A DNA stretch of 64,000 nt from Metabacillus niabensis (GTDB lineage: Bacteria > Bacillota > Bacilli > Bacillales > Bacillaceae): positions 1-64,000 of the forward strand of contig NZ_JAIVLH010000014.1 of assembly GCF_020524345.1 (NCBI RefSeq), given 5' to 3'. Below, in pieces: positions 53,985 through 62,823 of this stretch. A program made the translations under genes and the position numbers. Below the pieces are notes generated by a model. The model did not search any database and was not told the origin of the DNA. It saw nothing but the letters and a program-made list of their open reading frames with translations. Positions within the stretch are counted from its first letter, which is position 1; the number at the start of each line of letters is the position of its first letter.

Positions 53985-54077
53985 GGGTCTAGCCACAAAG
54001 GAATTGAAGACAAAGAACGTCTTCTATTCCTTTGCGTCTTATTTGCCCTAGGCTGATCAAGGCGCTTACGCTTTTCT
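53985..54077 (+). repeat. Dispersed Bacillus repeat with long hairpin
   Basis: CAAAGGAAT and GAAGAC (53996-54011) pair with GTCTTC and ATTCCTTTG (54019-54034). The element ends TGATCAAGGCGCTTACGCTTTTCT, only one base different from 59980-60003 over 24 positions. There is no T run after the hairpin. Confidence 0.7.
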
Positions 54078-54081
54078 AATA

Positions 54082-54237
54082 TTACATATCGTCGCTACCC
54101 ATATTATGCTGTTTGTATTGTTGATTTTGACTAGTGCGTTTCCCGCCGCCAGCTTTTTCGTTAGTAGGACCCGCATTCCCCTTTACGCTTGCAGCACTAA
54201 CACCGGCTTTTGAAGGAGACTTTTTTAATCTTGCCAT
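54082..54237 (-). CDS. yuzL: YuzL-family small spore-associated protein
   Basis: A 51-residue basic, Gly/Ser/Asn/Gln-rich protein (MARLKKSPSKAGVSAASVKGN...). The opening KKSPSKAGVSAASVKGNAGPT is that of the YuzL family, found in spore formers. Function unknown. CTAGGAGGTGATATAAA is a strong ribosome site at 54237. It is divergent from fadN. Confidence 0.78.
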   Translation of the reverse strand: MARLKKSPSKAGVSAASVKGNAGPTNEKAGGGKRTSQNQQYKQHNMGSDDM

Positions 54238-54310
54238 TTTATATCACCTCCTAGAGATTAACTTGTCCAATGATTGATTTGATTATTTAGGAAAAATTGT
54301 GATAAATCTA

Positions 54311-54406
54311 TTGAAGTCATGATGTAAATCTTTTATATTTATAATAAAGAAACTCATTCGTAAGGGGTCATTTTTTTTGAAAAGAAAATGAATGAGTATT
54401 CATTCA
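54311..54406 (+). promoter_or_regulatory. fadN promoter region with perfect FadR operator
   Basis: TGAATGAGTATTCATTCA (54389-54406) matches the B. subtilis FadR consensus TGAATGANTANTCATTCA exactly. A possible promoter TTGAAG (54311-54316), 17 nt, TATATT (54334-54339) lies upstream, so the operator is in the early transcribed region. FadR is released by long-chain acyl-CoA. The gap 53948-54424 thus holds a repeat, yuzL and this site. Confidence 0.93.
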
Positions 54407-54424
54407 AATAAAGGGGGAGAATAT

Positions 54425-56809
54425 ATGGTCAAGCGTATAAAAAGAGCGGCAGTCTTAGGATCAGGGGTAATGGGCTCTGGAATCGCAGCACATTTAGCAA
54501 ATATCGGCATCCCTGTTTTACTGTTAGATATTGTGCCTCGAGAATTAAATGAAGAAGAAATAAAAAAAGGTCTCACACTTGAAGATAAAGCTGTTCGAAA
54601 TCGTCTTGTACAAACAGCTGTACAAAAGCTTCTTAAACAAAAGCCGGCACCACTTACAGATAAGAGTAATCTGGACCGTATTGAGGTAGGTAACTTTGAA
54701 GATGACATGCATCTTCTTAATGAGGCAGATTGGATTATTGAGGTTGTTGTCGAAAATTTAACTGTAAAGAAAAAGGTCTTTGCTCTTGTAGACCAATATA
54801 GAAAACCCGGAAGTATCATCAGTTCAAATACATCAGGTATTTCTGTAGAGGCTATGGCAGAAGGACGTTCAGAGGACTTCCGAAAGCACTTTTTAGGTAC
54901 GCATTTTTTCAACCCCCCTAGATACTTAAAGCTTTTAGAAGTGATTCCAACAAAAGACACTGATCAGGAAGTCCTGGCATTCATAAAATCATTCGGCGAA
55001 GATGTCCTTGGTAAAGGTGTTGTTGAAGCAAAAGACACACCAAACTTTATTGCAAACAGAATTGGTACTTACGGGTTATTAGTAACCGTGCAGGAAATGA
55101 TGAAGGGCGGATATCGTGTTGGTGAAGTCGATTCTATAACAGGTCCCCTTATCGGCAGACCGAAGAGTGCAACATTCCGAACCCTTGATGTCGTAGGTCT
55201 TGATACTTTTGCACACGTCGCAAAAAATGTATATGAACTCGTAGATGGAGAAGAAAAAGAAGTATTTGATATTCCTGTATTTATGCAAAAAATGCTTGAT
55301 AATAAGTGGCTTGGCAGTAAAAGCGGCCAAGGTTTTTATAAAAAGGCAGGAAAAGACATTCTTGAATTAAATCCCGAAACATTCCAATATGAAGAACGGA
55401 AAAAATTGCTGGCACCATCTGTTGAACAGGCGAAGCAAGCAAAGGGACTACAAAATAAATTGAAAGCGCTTATATATGCAGAAGACCGTGCAGGAGCTTT
55501 ATTAAGAGCAATTACAATTCCGACGCTCATATATTCAGCCGAACTTCTAGGTGATATTGCTGATGATATTGTAGCGATTGATCAGGCGATGAAATGGGGC
55601 TTTGGTTGGGAATTAGGTCCGTTTGAATTATGGGATGCTATAGGGATTGAAAAGTCGGTTGAGCTAATGGAACAGCAGGGTTCTAAGGTACCAGTCTGGG
55701 TTAAGGATATGCTTGACAAAGGCTACGGAACATTTTATCGAAAAGAAAATGGTGTACTATTTTACTATTCTGATGGTGAATACCGACAAGTAAGACGAAA
55801 TCCAAAGGTGATAGATCTTAAACAATATAAAGAAATTCATGGGGTAATAAAGAAAAACAGTGGTGCAAGCTTAATTGATTTAGGTGATGGTGTTGCTTTA
55901 TTAGAGTTTCATTCACCAAGTAATGCCATTGGATTTGATATTATTCAAATGATTAATTTCTCAATCGCAGAAGTCGAGAAAAATTACAAAGGACTTGTGA
56001 TTGGGAATCAAGGGAAGAACTTTTGTGTTGGTGCAAATCTTGGGATGATTTTAATGGAAGCACAAGACGATAACTTGTTTGAAATTGATATGGTCATTAA
56101 CCAATTTCAGCAAGCCATGATGAAAATAAAATATAGCCAAAAACCTATTGTTGCAGCACCGTTTGGAATGACATTAGGGGGAGGGGCTGAAATATGTCTC
56201 CCAGCAAGCAGCATCCAAGCTTCAAGTGAAACATACATGGGGCTAGTGGAAGTTGGAGTTGGATTAATTCCTGGAGGAGGAGGAAATAAAGAGCTTTATA
56301 TTAAACAGCTAAACAATATGCCTAAAGGTGCTGATTTTGATTTACAGACTGTTGCAAATAAAGTGTTTGAAACAATTGCAATGGCAAAAGTATCATCTTC
56401 TGCAGCAGAAGCGAAACAAAATCAATTCTTAAATGAAAATGATCATATAAGTATAAACAGTGACCATCTCATTCATGATGCTAAAAAACGTGTCATTGAC
56501 CTATATGACGCAGGATACCAACCGCCAATTAGAAAGAAAATTCCTGTAGTAGGTGAAACAGGATATGCTACGTTATTACTCGGTGCACAGTCTATGTACC
56601 TTTCAGGCTATATTTCAGAACATGATCTGAAAATCGCTAAAAAGCTGGCTTTTGTGATAGCAGGGGGAAAAGTTCCATTTGGAACAGAGGTTGATGAACA
56701 ATACTTATTAAATTTAGAAAAAGAAGCGTTCTTAAGTTTAGTAGCGGAAAGAAAATCTCAAGCAAGAATGCAGCATATGCTCGTAAAAGGGAAGCCGCTT
56801 AGAAACTAA
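54425..56809 (+). CDS. fadN: Beta-oxidation enzyme FadN: 3-hydroxyacyl-CoA dehydrogenase with enoyl-CoA hydratase domain
   Basis: A 794-residue bifunctional enzyme. The N-terminal dehydrogenase has the NAD loop GSGVMGSGIAAHLAN (about 9-23) and the catalytic His/Glu region FLGTHFFNPPRYLKLLEVI. The C-terminal part (about 480-690) is crotonase-like, with KPIVAAPFGMTLGGGAEICLPAS. It is the reverse of the E. coli FadB domain order, as in B. subtilis FadN. ATG 54425 has AAGGGGGAGAATAT upstream; the FadR operator is directly before it. First gene of fadN-fadA-fadE. Confidence 0.96.
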   Translation: MVKRIKRAAVLGSGVMGSGIAAHLANIGIPVLLLDIVPRELNEEEIKKGLTLEDKAVRNRLVQTAVQKLLKQKPAPLTDKSNLDRIEVGNFEDDMHLLNEADWIIEVVVENLTVKKKVFALVDQYRKPGSIISSNTSGISVEAMAEGRSEDFRKHFLGTHFFNPPRYLKLLEVIPTKDTDQEVLAFIKSFGEDVLGKGVVEAKDTPNFIANRIGTYGLLVTVQEMMKGGYRVGEVDSITGPLIGRPKSATFRTLDVVGLDTFAHVAKNVYELVDGEEKEVFDIPVFMQKMLDNKWLGSKSGQGFYKKAGKDILELNPETFQYEERKKLLAPSVEQAKQAKGLQNKLKALIYAEDRAGALLRAITIPTLIYSAELLGDIADDIVAIDQAMKWGFGWELGPFELWDAIGIEKSVELMEQQGSKVPVWVKDMLDKGYGTFYRKENGVLFYYSDGEYRQVRRNPKVIDLKQYKEIHGVIKKNSGASLIDLGDGVALLEFHSPSNAIGFDIIQMINFSIAEVEKNYKGLVIGNQGKNFCVGANLGMILMEAQDDNLFEIDMVINQFQQAMMKIKYSQKPIVAAPFGMTLGGGAEICLPASSIQASSETYMGLVEVGVGLIPGGGGNKELYIKQLNNMPKGADFDLQTVANKVFETIAMAKVSSSAAEAKQNQFLNENDHISINSDHLIHDAKKRVIDLYDAGYQPPIRKKIPVVGETGYATLLLGAQSMYLSGYISEHDLKIAKKLAFVIAGGKVPFGTEVDEQYLLNLEKEAFLSLVAERKSQARMQHMLVKGKPLRN

Positions 56810-56829
56810 TAAAAGGGAGGTAGGATTGA

Positions 56830-58005
56830 ATGAAGGAAGCAGTCATTGTTGCTGGTGCCAGAACACCGGTTGGTAGAGCAAAAAAGGGGACTTTAGCTAA
56901 TATGCGTCCGGACGATTTAGGTGCTTTAGTTGTAAGGGAGACGTTGAAAAGAGCCGGGGATTATGAAGGTAACATCGATGATTTAATTATCGGATGTGCG
57001 ATGCCGGAAGCAGAGCAGGGCTTAAATATGGCGAGAAACATAGGAGCCTTAGCTGGACTTCCTTATACAGTTCCTGCCATTACGATTAATCGATATTGCT
57101 CTTCCGGCCTACAAAGCATAGCTTATGGAGCGGAGAAGATCATGCTTGGTCATTCAGATACTGCAATAGCCGGAGGAGCTGAATCTATGAGCCTTGTGCC
57201 GATGATGGGGCATGTGGTTCGGCCTAATGTAAAACTAGCAGAGGAAGCACCGGAGTATTATATGGGAATGGGGCATACCGCTGAGCAGGTAGCAACAAAA
57301 TATGGAATTTCTCGAGAGGAACAAGATGCTTTTGCTGTAAGAAGTCATAAGCGGGCAGCGAAGGCGATTCAAGAAGGAAAGTTTGATGATGAAATTGTTC
57401 CTGTTGAAGTAAATGTTCGAACAGTGGGAGCTGATCACAAGCTTCAGGAGAGAGTGGTTCAATTCAGTCAAGATGAAGGAGTTCGCGCGAATACAACATC
57501 AGATATACTAGCTACCTTAAAGCCGGCTTTTTCAATAAAAGGGTCTGTTACAGCTGGAAATTCTTCACAAACGAGTGATGGTGCTGCAGCTGTTATGTTA
57601 ATGGATCGGGAAAAAGCTGAATCTCTTGGATACGAACCTATGGCAAAATTCAAATCTTTTGCGGTTGCAGGTGTACCACCCGAGGTAATGGGGATTGGTC
57701 CAGTAGCTGCTGTTCCATTGGCATTAAAATATGCAGGACTGGAGCTTTCAGATATTGGACTATTTGAATTAAATGAAGCCTTTGCATCTCAATCGATTCA
57801 GGTTATAAGGGAACTAGGACTTGATGAAGAAAAAGTTAATGTGAATGGTGGAGCTATTGCTCTGGGTCACCCGTTAGGCTGCTCAGGTGCAAAGCTTACC
57901 CTTTCACTTATTCATGAAATGAAGCGAAGAAACCAACAGTTTGGTGTTGTCACAATGTGTATCGGCGGAGGAATGGGTGCTGCAGGAGTATTTGAATTAG
58001 TGTAA
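56830..58005 (+). CDS. fadA: Acetyl-CoA acyltransferase (3-ketoacyl-CoA thiolase) FadA
   Basis: A 391-residue thiolase that splits 3-ketoacyl-CoA to acetyl-CoA and a shortened acyl-CoA. The acyl-accepting Cys is in INRYCSSGLQS (about 91), the catalytic His in GGAIALGHPLGCSGAK (about 347) and the second Cys in TMCIGGGMG (about 377). It lies 20 bp after fadN with AAAGGGAGGTAGG in front. Confidence 0.96.
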   Translation: MKEAVIVAGARTPVGRAKKGTLANMRPDDLGALVVRETLKRAGDYEGNIDDLIIGCAMPEAEQGLNMARNIGALAGLPYTVPAITINRYCSSGLQSIAYGAEKIMLGHSDTAIAGGAESMSLVPMMGHVVRPNVKLAEEAPEYYMGMGHTAEQVATKYGISREEQDAFAVRSHKRAAKAIQEGKFDDEIVPVEVNVRTVGADHKLQERVVQFSQDEGVRANTTSDILATLKPAFSIKGSVTAGNSSQTSDGAAAVMLMDREKAESLGYEPMAKFKSFAVAGVPPEVMGIGPVAAVPLALKYAGLELSDIGLFELNEAFASQSIQVIRELGLDEEKVNVNGGAIALGHPLGCSGAKLTLSLIHEMKRRNQQFGVVTMCIGGGMGAAGVFELV

Positions 58006-58067
58006 ACATGGACCATTGTTAGATGAATAGATCGTGAATTGACAATAAAAGAGTGGGGGAATTTTTC

Positions 58068-59852
58068 ATGGCAAAAACAACGAATTCGGTGATCAAAGGT
58101 GGCAGCTTCTTAATTGAGGATATTTCGTACGACCGCATGTTTACCCCGGAAGACTTTACAGATGAGCAGAAGCTGATTGCAAAAACAACAGAAGATTTTA
58201 CTGTAAATGAAGTTTTACCGCATTTAGAAGACATTGAAAATCATCAGTTTGAAAAATCTGTGAAACTGTTGAAACAAGCAGGGGAACTTGGTTTATTAGG
58301 TGCAGATGTTCCTGAAGAATACGGTGGATTCGGTTTAGATAAAATAAGCTCGGCACTTATTACCGAGAAAATCTCGAGGGCAGGAAGCTTTTCGCTTTCC
58401 TTTGGTGCTCACGTTGGAATTGGTTCATTGCCGATCGTTCTGTTTGGAAATGAGGAGCAAAAAAAGAAGTACTTACCTGAACTTGCAACAGGTGAAAAAA
58501 TTGCTGCCTACGCATTAACAGAGCCAAGCTCAGGATCTGATGCATTAGGAGCAAAAACAACGGCAAGATTAAATGCAGAAGGTACACATTATGTGTTAAA
58601 TGGTGAAAAGCAATGGATCACAAACTCCGGTTTTGCTGATGTCATTATCGTATATGCGAAAGTAGATGGAGAACACTTTTCAGCCTTTATTGTGGAAAGG
58701 GACTTTCCGGGAGTGTCGACCGGACCTGAAGAAAAGAAGATGGGGATAAAAGGTTCCTCAACAAGAACGGTTATTTTAGACGATGCACTTGTCCCTAAAG
58801 AAAACTTATTAGGCGAGCTTGGAAAAGGTCATGTCATTGCTTTCAACATATTAAATATTGGCCGTTACAAACTTGCTGTTGGAACAATTGGCGGTTCAAA
58901 AAGGTTGATCGATGTTGCTGTTCAATATGCAAATCAACGTCAACAATTTAAAACCCCAATTTCTAGCTTCTCACTTATTCAAGAAAAACTTGCCAATATG
59001 GCTGTGAAAACATATGCAATGGAAAGTTCTGTTTATCGGACAGTCGGCCTTTTTGAAGACCGTATGAGCAGACTAACAGATGAGGAAATCAAAGATGGTA
59101 AAGCAGTAGCCCAATCTATTGCTGAATATGCAATTGAGTGCTCATTGAATAAAGTTTTTGGTTCGGAAACACTAGATTATGTTGTTGATGAAGCTGTCCA
59201 AATCCATGGCGGCTATGGCTTTATGGCTGAATATGAAGTAGAGCGTGTTTATCGTGATTCCCGTATTAATCGTATTTTTGAAGGAACAAATGAAATTAAT
59301 CGCCTATTAGTACCGGGAACTTATTTGCGAAAAGCGCTTAAAGGAGAATTGCCTTTATTCCAAAAAGCACAAAGCTTACAAGAAGAGTTGATGATGCTTA
59401 TGCCTGAGGAAGTTGGAGATGGAACATTGGAGCAAGAGAAATATCTATTGAAAAATGCGAAGAAAATCGGCGTATTAATTGCAGGTCTTGCTGCACAAAA
59501 ATACGGAAAAGAACTACAAAAAGAACAGGAAGTATTAGTGAATATTGCAGATATCGTGAGCAATGTATATGCAATGGAATCAGCGATTCTTCGAACAGAA
59601 AAGGCGATCGCAAAAACAGGTAAAGAAAAAAATAAGCAAAAGCTTCTTTACACACAGGTATACTGTCAGGAAGCGTTTAATGAAATTGAGTCCCATGCTA
59701 AAGAATCATTAATAGCAGTCGAATCAGGTGATTCCCTCCGCATGATGTTATCAGCATTAAGAAAATTCACAAGACACACACCAATCAACGTCATCGGCAA
59801 GAAAAGAGAAATCGCGGCAGCTATTATTGATAAAAACGCCTATTTGGCATAA
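58068..59852 (+). CDS. fadE: Acyl-CoA dehydrogenase FadE
   Basis: A 594-residue FAD enzyme that introduces the first double bond in beta-oxidation. The core (about 30-410) has YALTEPSSGSDA for FAD binding and the catalytic Glu region EGTNEINRLL near 406; a C-terminal helical extension of about 180 residues is as in B. subtilis FadE (YusJ) and human VLCAD. ATG 58068 is preceded by GTGGGGGAATTTTTC, and the earlier in-frame GTG is part of that ribosome site. Confidence 0.95.
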   Translation: MAKTTNSVIKGGSFLIEDISYDRMFTPEDFTDEQKLIAKTTEDFTVNEVLPHLEDIENHQFEKSVKLLKQAGELGLLGADVPEEYGGFGLDKISSALITEKISRAGSFSLSFGAHVGIGSLPIVLFGNEEQKKKYLPELATGEKIAAYALTEPSSGSDALGAKTTARLNAEGTHYVLNGEKQWITNSGFADVIIVYAKVDGEHFSAFIVERDFPGVSTGPEEKKMGIKGSSTRTVILDDALVPKENLLGELGKGHVIAFNILNIGRYKLAVGTIGGSKRLIDVAVQYANQRQQFKTPISSFSLIQEKLANMAVKTYAMESSVYRTVGLFEDRMSRLTDEEIKDGKAVAQSIAEYAIECSLNKVFGSETLDYVVDEAVQIHGGYGFMAEYEVERVYRDSRINRIFEGTNEINRLLVPGTYLRKALKGELPLFQKAQSLQEELMMLMPEEVGDGTLEQEKYLLKNAKKIGVLIAGLAAQKYGKELQKEQEVLVNIADIVSNVYAMESAILRTEKAIAKTGKEKNKQKLLYTQVYCQEAFNEIESHAKESLIAVESGDSLRMMLSALRKFTRHTPINVIGKKREIAAAIIDKNAYLA

Positions 59853-59860
59853 GTTAAGGG

Positions 59861-59896
59861 AAGAGGCAATCATGTTGGATTGTCTCTTTTTATTTA
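59861..59896 (+). terminator. Terminator of the fad operon
   Basis: AAGAGGCAAT (59861-59870) pairs with ATTGTCTCTT (59879-59888; one G-T pair), then TTTTATTT. Confidence 0.82.
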
Positions 59897-59927
59897 TAAG
59901 ATAAGAGAGCATAAACTCATGTACTTA

Positions 59928-60005
59928 GTGCTGGTGTCAAGCTCCAGCGCTGAACCCCTCAAAGTCATAAGGTCGAGGCTGAACAAGGCGCTTACGCTTT
60001 TCTTA
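59928..60005 (+). repeat. Dispersed Bacillus repeat (AGCTCCAGCGC ... CAAGGCGCTTACGCTTTTC)
   Basis: The wording AAGCTCCAGCGC, CATAAGGTCGAGG, CAAGGCGCTTACGCTTTTCTT is that of a repeat found many times between genes in Bacillus, as far as I recall. It shares 23 of 24 end bases with 54054-54077. CCTC/GAGG and GCGC pairs allow a hairpin. It sits between the fad operon terminator and yusI. Confidence 0.7.
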
Positions 60006-60120
60006 AAAATATGACATTCCTAATTAGGCGCCGTCAAAAATCTATGATAAGATAAAGAAAAATATTCCTCTCAAAATGGAATAGTACTTTATTGATTATG
60101 TGATGTTGGAGGTGATACAA

Positions 60121-60480
60121 ATGGCATTAGATTTTTACTGGTACCCTAAATGTGGAACATGTCGAAAAGCGAAAAAATGGTTAGAAGAACATAACATTGA
60201 ATTTAATGAAATACATATTGTGGAAAATCCTCCTTCCAAAGAAGAACTATCGAGCATTTATCAAAAGAGTGGAGTAGAACTGAAAAAATTCTTTAATACA
60301 AGCGGACAAAAATATAGAGAGCTTGGTCTTAAAGATAAATTAGCATCAATGTCAGAGGATGAAATGCTTGACCTACTATCGTCTAATGGAATGTTAGTGA
60401 AGCGTCCACTTACTGTTGGAAATCAAAAGGTAACAATAGGCTTTAAAGAAGACCAATTTGTTGAAGCATGGGGAAATTAA
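60121..60480 (+). CDS. yusI: ArsC/Spx-family thioredoxin-fold protein YusI
   Basis: A 119-residue protein with the redox CxxC motif Cys-Gly-Thr-Cys at about 11-14 (YPKCGTCRKAKKW) in an arsenate-reductase-like fold, and KRPLTVGNQ with the conserved cis-Pro. It follows the fad genes as in B. subtilis. Substrate unknown; it lacks clear signs of true arsenate reductase. GTTGGAGGTGATACAA precedes ATG 60121, so I use it in place of the in-frame ATG 21 bases upstream. Confidence 0.88.
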   Translation: MALDFYWYPKCGTCRKAKKWLEEHNIEFNEIHIVENPPSKEELSSIYQKSGVELKKFFNTSGQKYRELGLKDKLASMSEDEMLDLLSSNGMLVKRPLTVGNQKVTIGFKEDQFVEAWGN

Positions 60481-60603
60481 CTGAAGCTCTTGCAACAGTG
60501 CCAAAAAACTGCTAAAACAATAGTAATTACTATGTTAGAAAATAAAGGTAATAAGTGGATCCAATGACATTCATAATGATAAAAATCCTGGAGGTATGAG
60601 AAC

Positions 60604-60987
60604 ATGAACACACCAAAAGAACTTCGTTATTCAGAAGAGCACGAATGGGTAAAAGTTGAAGGAGAAAAAGTTCGAATTGGCATTACTGATTTCGCTCAAT
60701 CAGAACTAGGTGATATCGTTTTCGTTGAACTACCAGAAGTTGGTGATGAAATAAAAGCAGACGAGCCATTTGGAAGTGTTGAATCTGTAAAGACTGTTTC
60801 TGAGCTTTATGCACCAATTAGTGGGAAGATTATTGAAATCAATGAAGATCTTGATGATAGCCCTGAATTTGTAAATGAATCACCATATGAAAAGGCGTGG
60901 ATGATTGTTATTGAGCCTTCAGATATTGCAGATGTTGAAAAATTAATGACTGCAGAACAATACGAAGAAAAGACAAATCAAGACTAA
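60604..60987 (+). CDS. gcvH: Glycine cleavage system protein H
   Basis: A 127-residue lipoyl carrier. The lipoylated Lys is in [15 protein letters not shown] (about 63). It shuttles aminomethyl groups between the glycine cleavage enzymes, and in Bacillus it is also the hub for lipoyl relay by LipM/LipL to the 2-oxoacid dehydrogenases. The other gcv genes are elsewhere, as in B. subtilis. CTGGAGGTATGAGAAC precedes the ATG. Confidence 0.96.
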   Translation: MNTPKELRYSEEHEWVKVEGEKVRIGITDFAQSELGDIVFVELPEVGDEIKADEPFGSVESVKTVSELYAPISGKIIEINEDLDDSPEFVNESPYEKAWMIVIEPSDIADVEKLMTAEQYEEKTNQD

Positions 60988-61045
60988 TAAGCATGATGGG
61001 AAAAAATATGGACATTCTATAAGTAAGGTAAAGGAGGGTGTCCAT

Positions 61046-61282
61046 ATGTCTATTCAAAAACAACGATTAGATATCACTGATCGAGTTGTCGGGAAATTTG
61101 GAGATGGGCAATTAAATCTTTATCTGGAAAATGAAAAAATTGGCCAGATGGTCTCAGAAAACAATTATAACTTGAAAGCTGGTTATGAATTTAATAATAG
61201 CCACTTTTACCAAATTGCAGATGTGTTATCTGGACCAGATCAAAAATATGTCGACTGTGACGATGAAAATGGCTGGTGTTAA
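61046..61282 (+). CDS. yusG: YusG-like DUF2553 protein
   Basis: A 78-residue protein with a predominantly beta pattern (DITDRVVGKFGDGQLNLYLENEKIGQM) and an acidic end DCDDENGWC. It matches B. subtilis YusG by position after gcvH and by sequence type. Function unknown. GTAAAGGAGGGTGTCCAT precedes the ATG. A 75-codon frame that overlaps it in another register is a shadow. Confidence 0.82.
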   Translation: MSIQKQRLDITDRVVGKFGDGQLNLYLENEKIGQMVSENNYNLKAGYEFNNSHFYQIADVLSGPDQKYVDCDDENGWC

Positions 61283-61285
61283 TGG

Positions 61286-61317
61286 AAAAGCAGTGGCTAA
61301 CACCACTGCTTTTTTTG
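61286..61317 (+). terminator. Terminator after yusG
   Basis: AAAAGCAGTGG (61286-61296) pairs with CCACTGCTTTT (61303-61313) around a 6-nt loop, then more T. The gap 61318-61562 otherwise shows no gene. Confidence 0.88.
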
Positions 61318-61562
61318 TACTATCAGAAAGTATAAAAAATGTTATGGATGATAGTATAAGAAAAACTAAGGCTATCGCCATCAGGACTTGGGCGACAAGC
61401 CAAGTGTTCTAACACTTTTACCTTTTTAATATACTAAATGGTCTGTTTCTTTATATGTTTTTTCTATATGAAATAGAAAAAACATGAAATTAAAGGGAAA
61501 CAACCTCGACAAATCGAATACGTTATAGAAAAGACTTTTACATTTAAAATTAGGTGATGGTT

Positions 61563-61910
61563 ATGTCGTTAGTTGAGGTTGAAAAAGTATTAATTGTTGA
61601 GGGGAAATCAGATAAAAAGAAAGTTCTAAATGTAATATGTGAACCAATAGAAATCATCTGTACAAATGGAACGATCAGTTTAACAAAAATGGATGAATTA
61701 ATTGAAGAGTTATTTCTAAAAGATGTGTATATTTTAGTTGATTCAGATGATGCCGGAGATCGTTTGCGAAAACAATTTAAGAGGGAGTTTCCAGAGGCCT
61801 CCCACCTCTATATTGACAGGGCTTATCGTGAGGTTGCAACAGCACCTGATCACCATGTTGCGTCAGTCCTGCTTACTGCTAATATAGATGTGAATGCAAA
61901 ATTTCTTTAG
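61563..61910 (+). CDS. yusF: Toprim-domain protein YusF
   Basis: A 115-residue stand-alone Toprim domain: Glu in LIVEGKSDKKKV (about 14) and the DxD in LVDSDDAGDRLRKQF (about 60-62), which bind Mg2+ in primases, topoisomerases and RNase M5. The later AYREVATAPDHHVASVLL also recalls small RNase M5-like proteins. It likely acts on nucleic acid phosphodiester bonds; substrate unknown. ATG 61563 follows TTAGGTGATGGTT. Confidence 0.87.
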   Translation: MSLVEVEKVLIVEGKSDKKKVLNVICEPIEIICTNGTISLTKMDELIEELFLKDVYILVDSDDAGDRLRKQFKREFPEASHLYIDRAYREVATAPDHHVASVLLTANIDVNAKFL

Positions 61911-61933
61911 AAGGGTGTAAAAAAGTTAGGACT

Positions 61934-62263
61934 ATGATTGATTGGAATGAAAAGCAGCTTACGATACTGAATAAAGGCCTTCATGTGATGTATTTATTTA
62001 CACCAATGTGTGGTACATGTCAGGTTGCTAAGAAAATGCTAAATGTAGTCGATGAGTTACTTCCAGAATTAGACATTTATTCAGTTAATTTAAATTATTA
62101 TCCTGAAGAAGCGAAAGAATTAGGGATTGAAAGTGTACCGTGTTTGCTTTTATTCGTAGATGGGAAATTAAAGGAAAAGGTATATGCATTTCAGTCAGTT
62201 GGATACCTTTATGACCTTTTAAAACAATATAATGGAAAAGATGACATATTTCTTGGGAAATAG
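61934..62263 (+). CDS. yusE: Thioredoxin-like protein YusE
   Basis: A 109-residue thioredoxin-fold protein with the redox motif Cys-Gly-Thr-Cys in FTPMCGTCQVAKKML (about 26-29) and the conserved cis-Pro in ESVPCLLLF (about 69). It is a probable disulfide oxidoreductase; partner unknown. It lies 23 bp after yusF, probably on one transcript, as in B. subtilis. Confidence 0.88.
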   Translation: MIDWNEKQLTILNKGLHVMYLFTPMCGTCQVAKKMLNVVDELLPELDIYSVNLNYYPEEAKELGIESVPCLLLFVDGKLKEKVYAFQSVGYLYDLLKQYNGKDDIFLGK

Positions 62264-62370
62264 TGCTGTTTTCACAAGAAGAGCAGAAACTGTCGAGATT
62301 TATTTAAAGGATTCTTCCGATCATTCATGTAATTAGTTAATAAACTAATTGATGTTCGGGAGGATTTTTT

Positions 62371-62688
62371 ATGTTCTTGACTGATTTTATTTCCAGCCTA
62401 AATAAAGCTGATTTTATAAAGCCTATATTAATGAATCGTAAACTCATTGTTGAAGTTAGGCCCAAAAGTAGTGAGAGTTATTATCTTGAACTTTCAGCAA
62501 AAAGATCAAGTATTTTGCCTTCTTGCCCACAAAAGGTTGATTTTTTTATTGAAGGTGGAAAGAAAGATTTAGAGGATATGATCAAAAATAACATTAGCAT
62601 GAAACAGTTAATATCTTTTGGCAGTATATCCATAAAAGGGTCTTATCGTGATTTTTTAAAGCTTGATGCACTGATCAAATTAACATAG
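62371..62688 (+). CDS. yusD: SCP2-like sterol-carrier-fold protein YusD
   Basis: A 105-residue protein with an SCP2-type pattern: KLIVEVRPKSSESYYLELSAKRS then VDFFIEGGKKDLEDMI and GSISIKGSYRDFLKLDALI. SCP2 domains bind lipids or acyl chains. B. subtilis YusD is the equivalent between yusE and the met genes. Placement after beta-oxidation genes makes a lipid ligand attractive, but this is inference. TTCGGGAGGATTTTTT precedes the ATG. Confidence 0.8.
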   Translation: MFLTDFISSLNKADFIKPILMNRKLIVEVRPKSSESYYLELSAKRSSILPSCPQKVDFFIEGGKKDLEDMIKNNISMKQLISFGSISIKGSYRDFLKLDALIKLT

Positions 62689-62823
62689 GGTAAAACCTCC
62701 TTGAAGACTTGCCGAATATATGCTTGGACGATTACAATAAAAGGGTCTAAAAACAGAGTTTTTTCACCAAGTATTTGCACCTATTTGTAGACAAGGCAGT
62801 AATACAATAGGGGAGGAATCAAA

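Noticed and set aside
54400-54960. 186-codon minus-strand frame under fadN
   Set aside because: Antisense shadow of the dehydrogenase domain and FadR region, with no ribosome site or family features.
60481-60603. Glycine riboswitch before gcvH
   Set aside because: No glycine-aptamer core is present; in Bacillus the glycine riboswitch lies before gcvT, not gcvH.
61185-61412. 75-codon frame overlapping the end of yusG
   Set aside because: It overlaps yusG in another register and runs through the yusG terminator; no ribosome site.
62690-62823. Possible SAM (S-box) or T-box leader before metY
   Set aside because: No S-box core or T-box sequence and no terminator hairpin could be found in the 135 bases.
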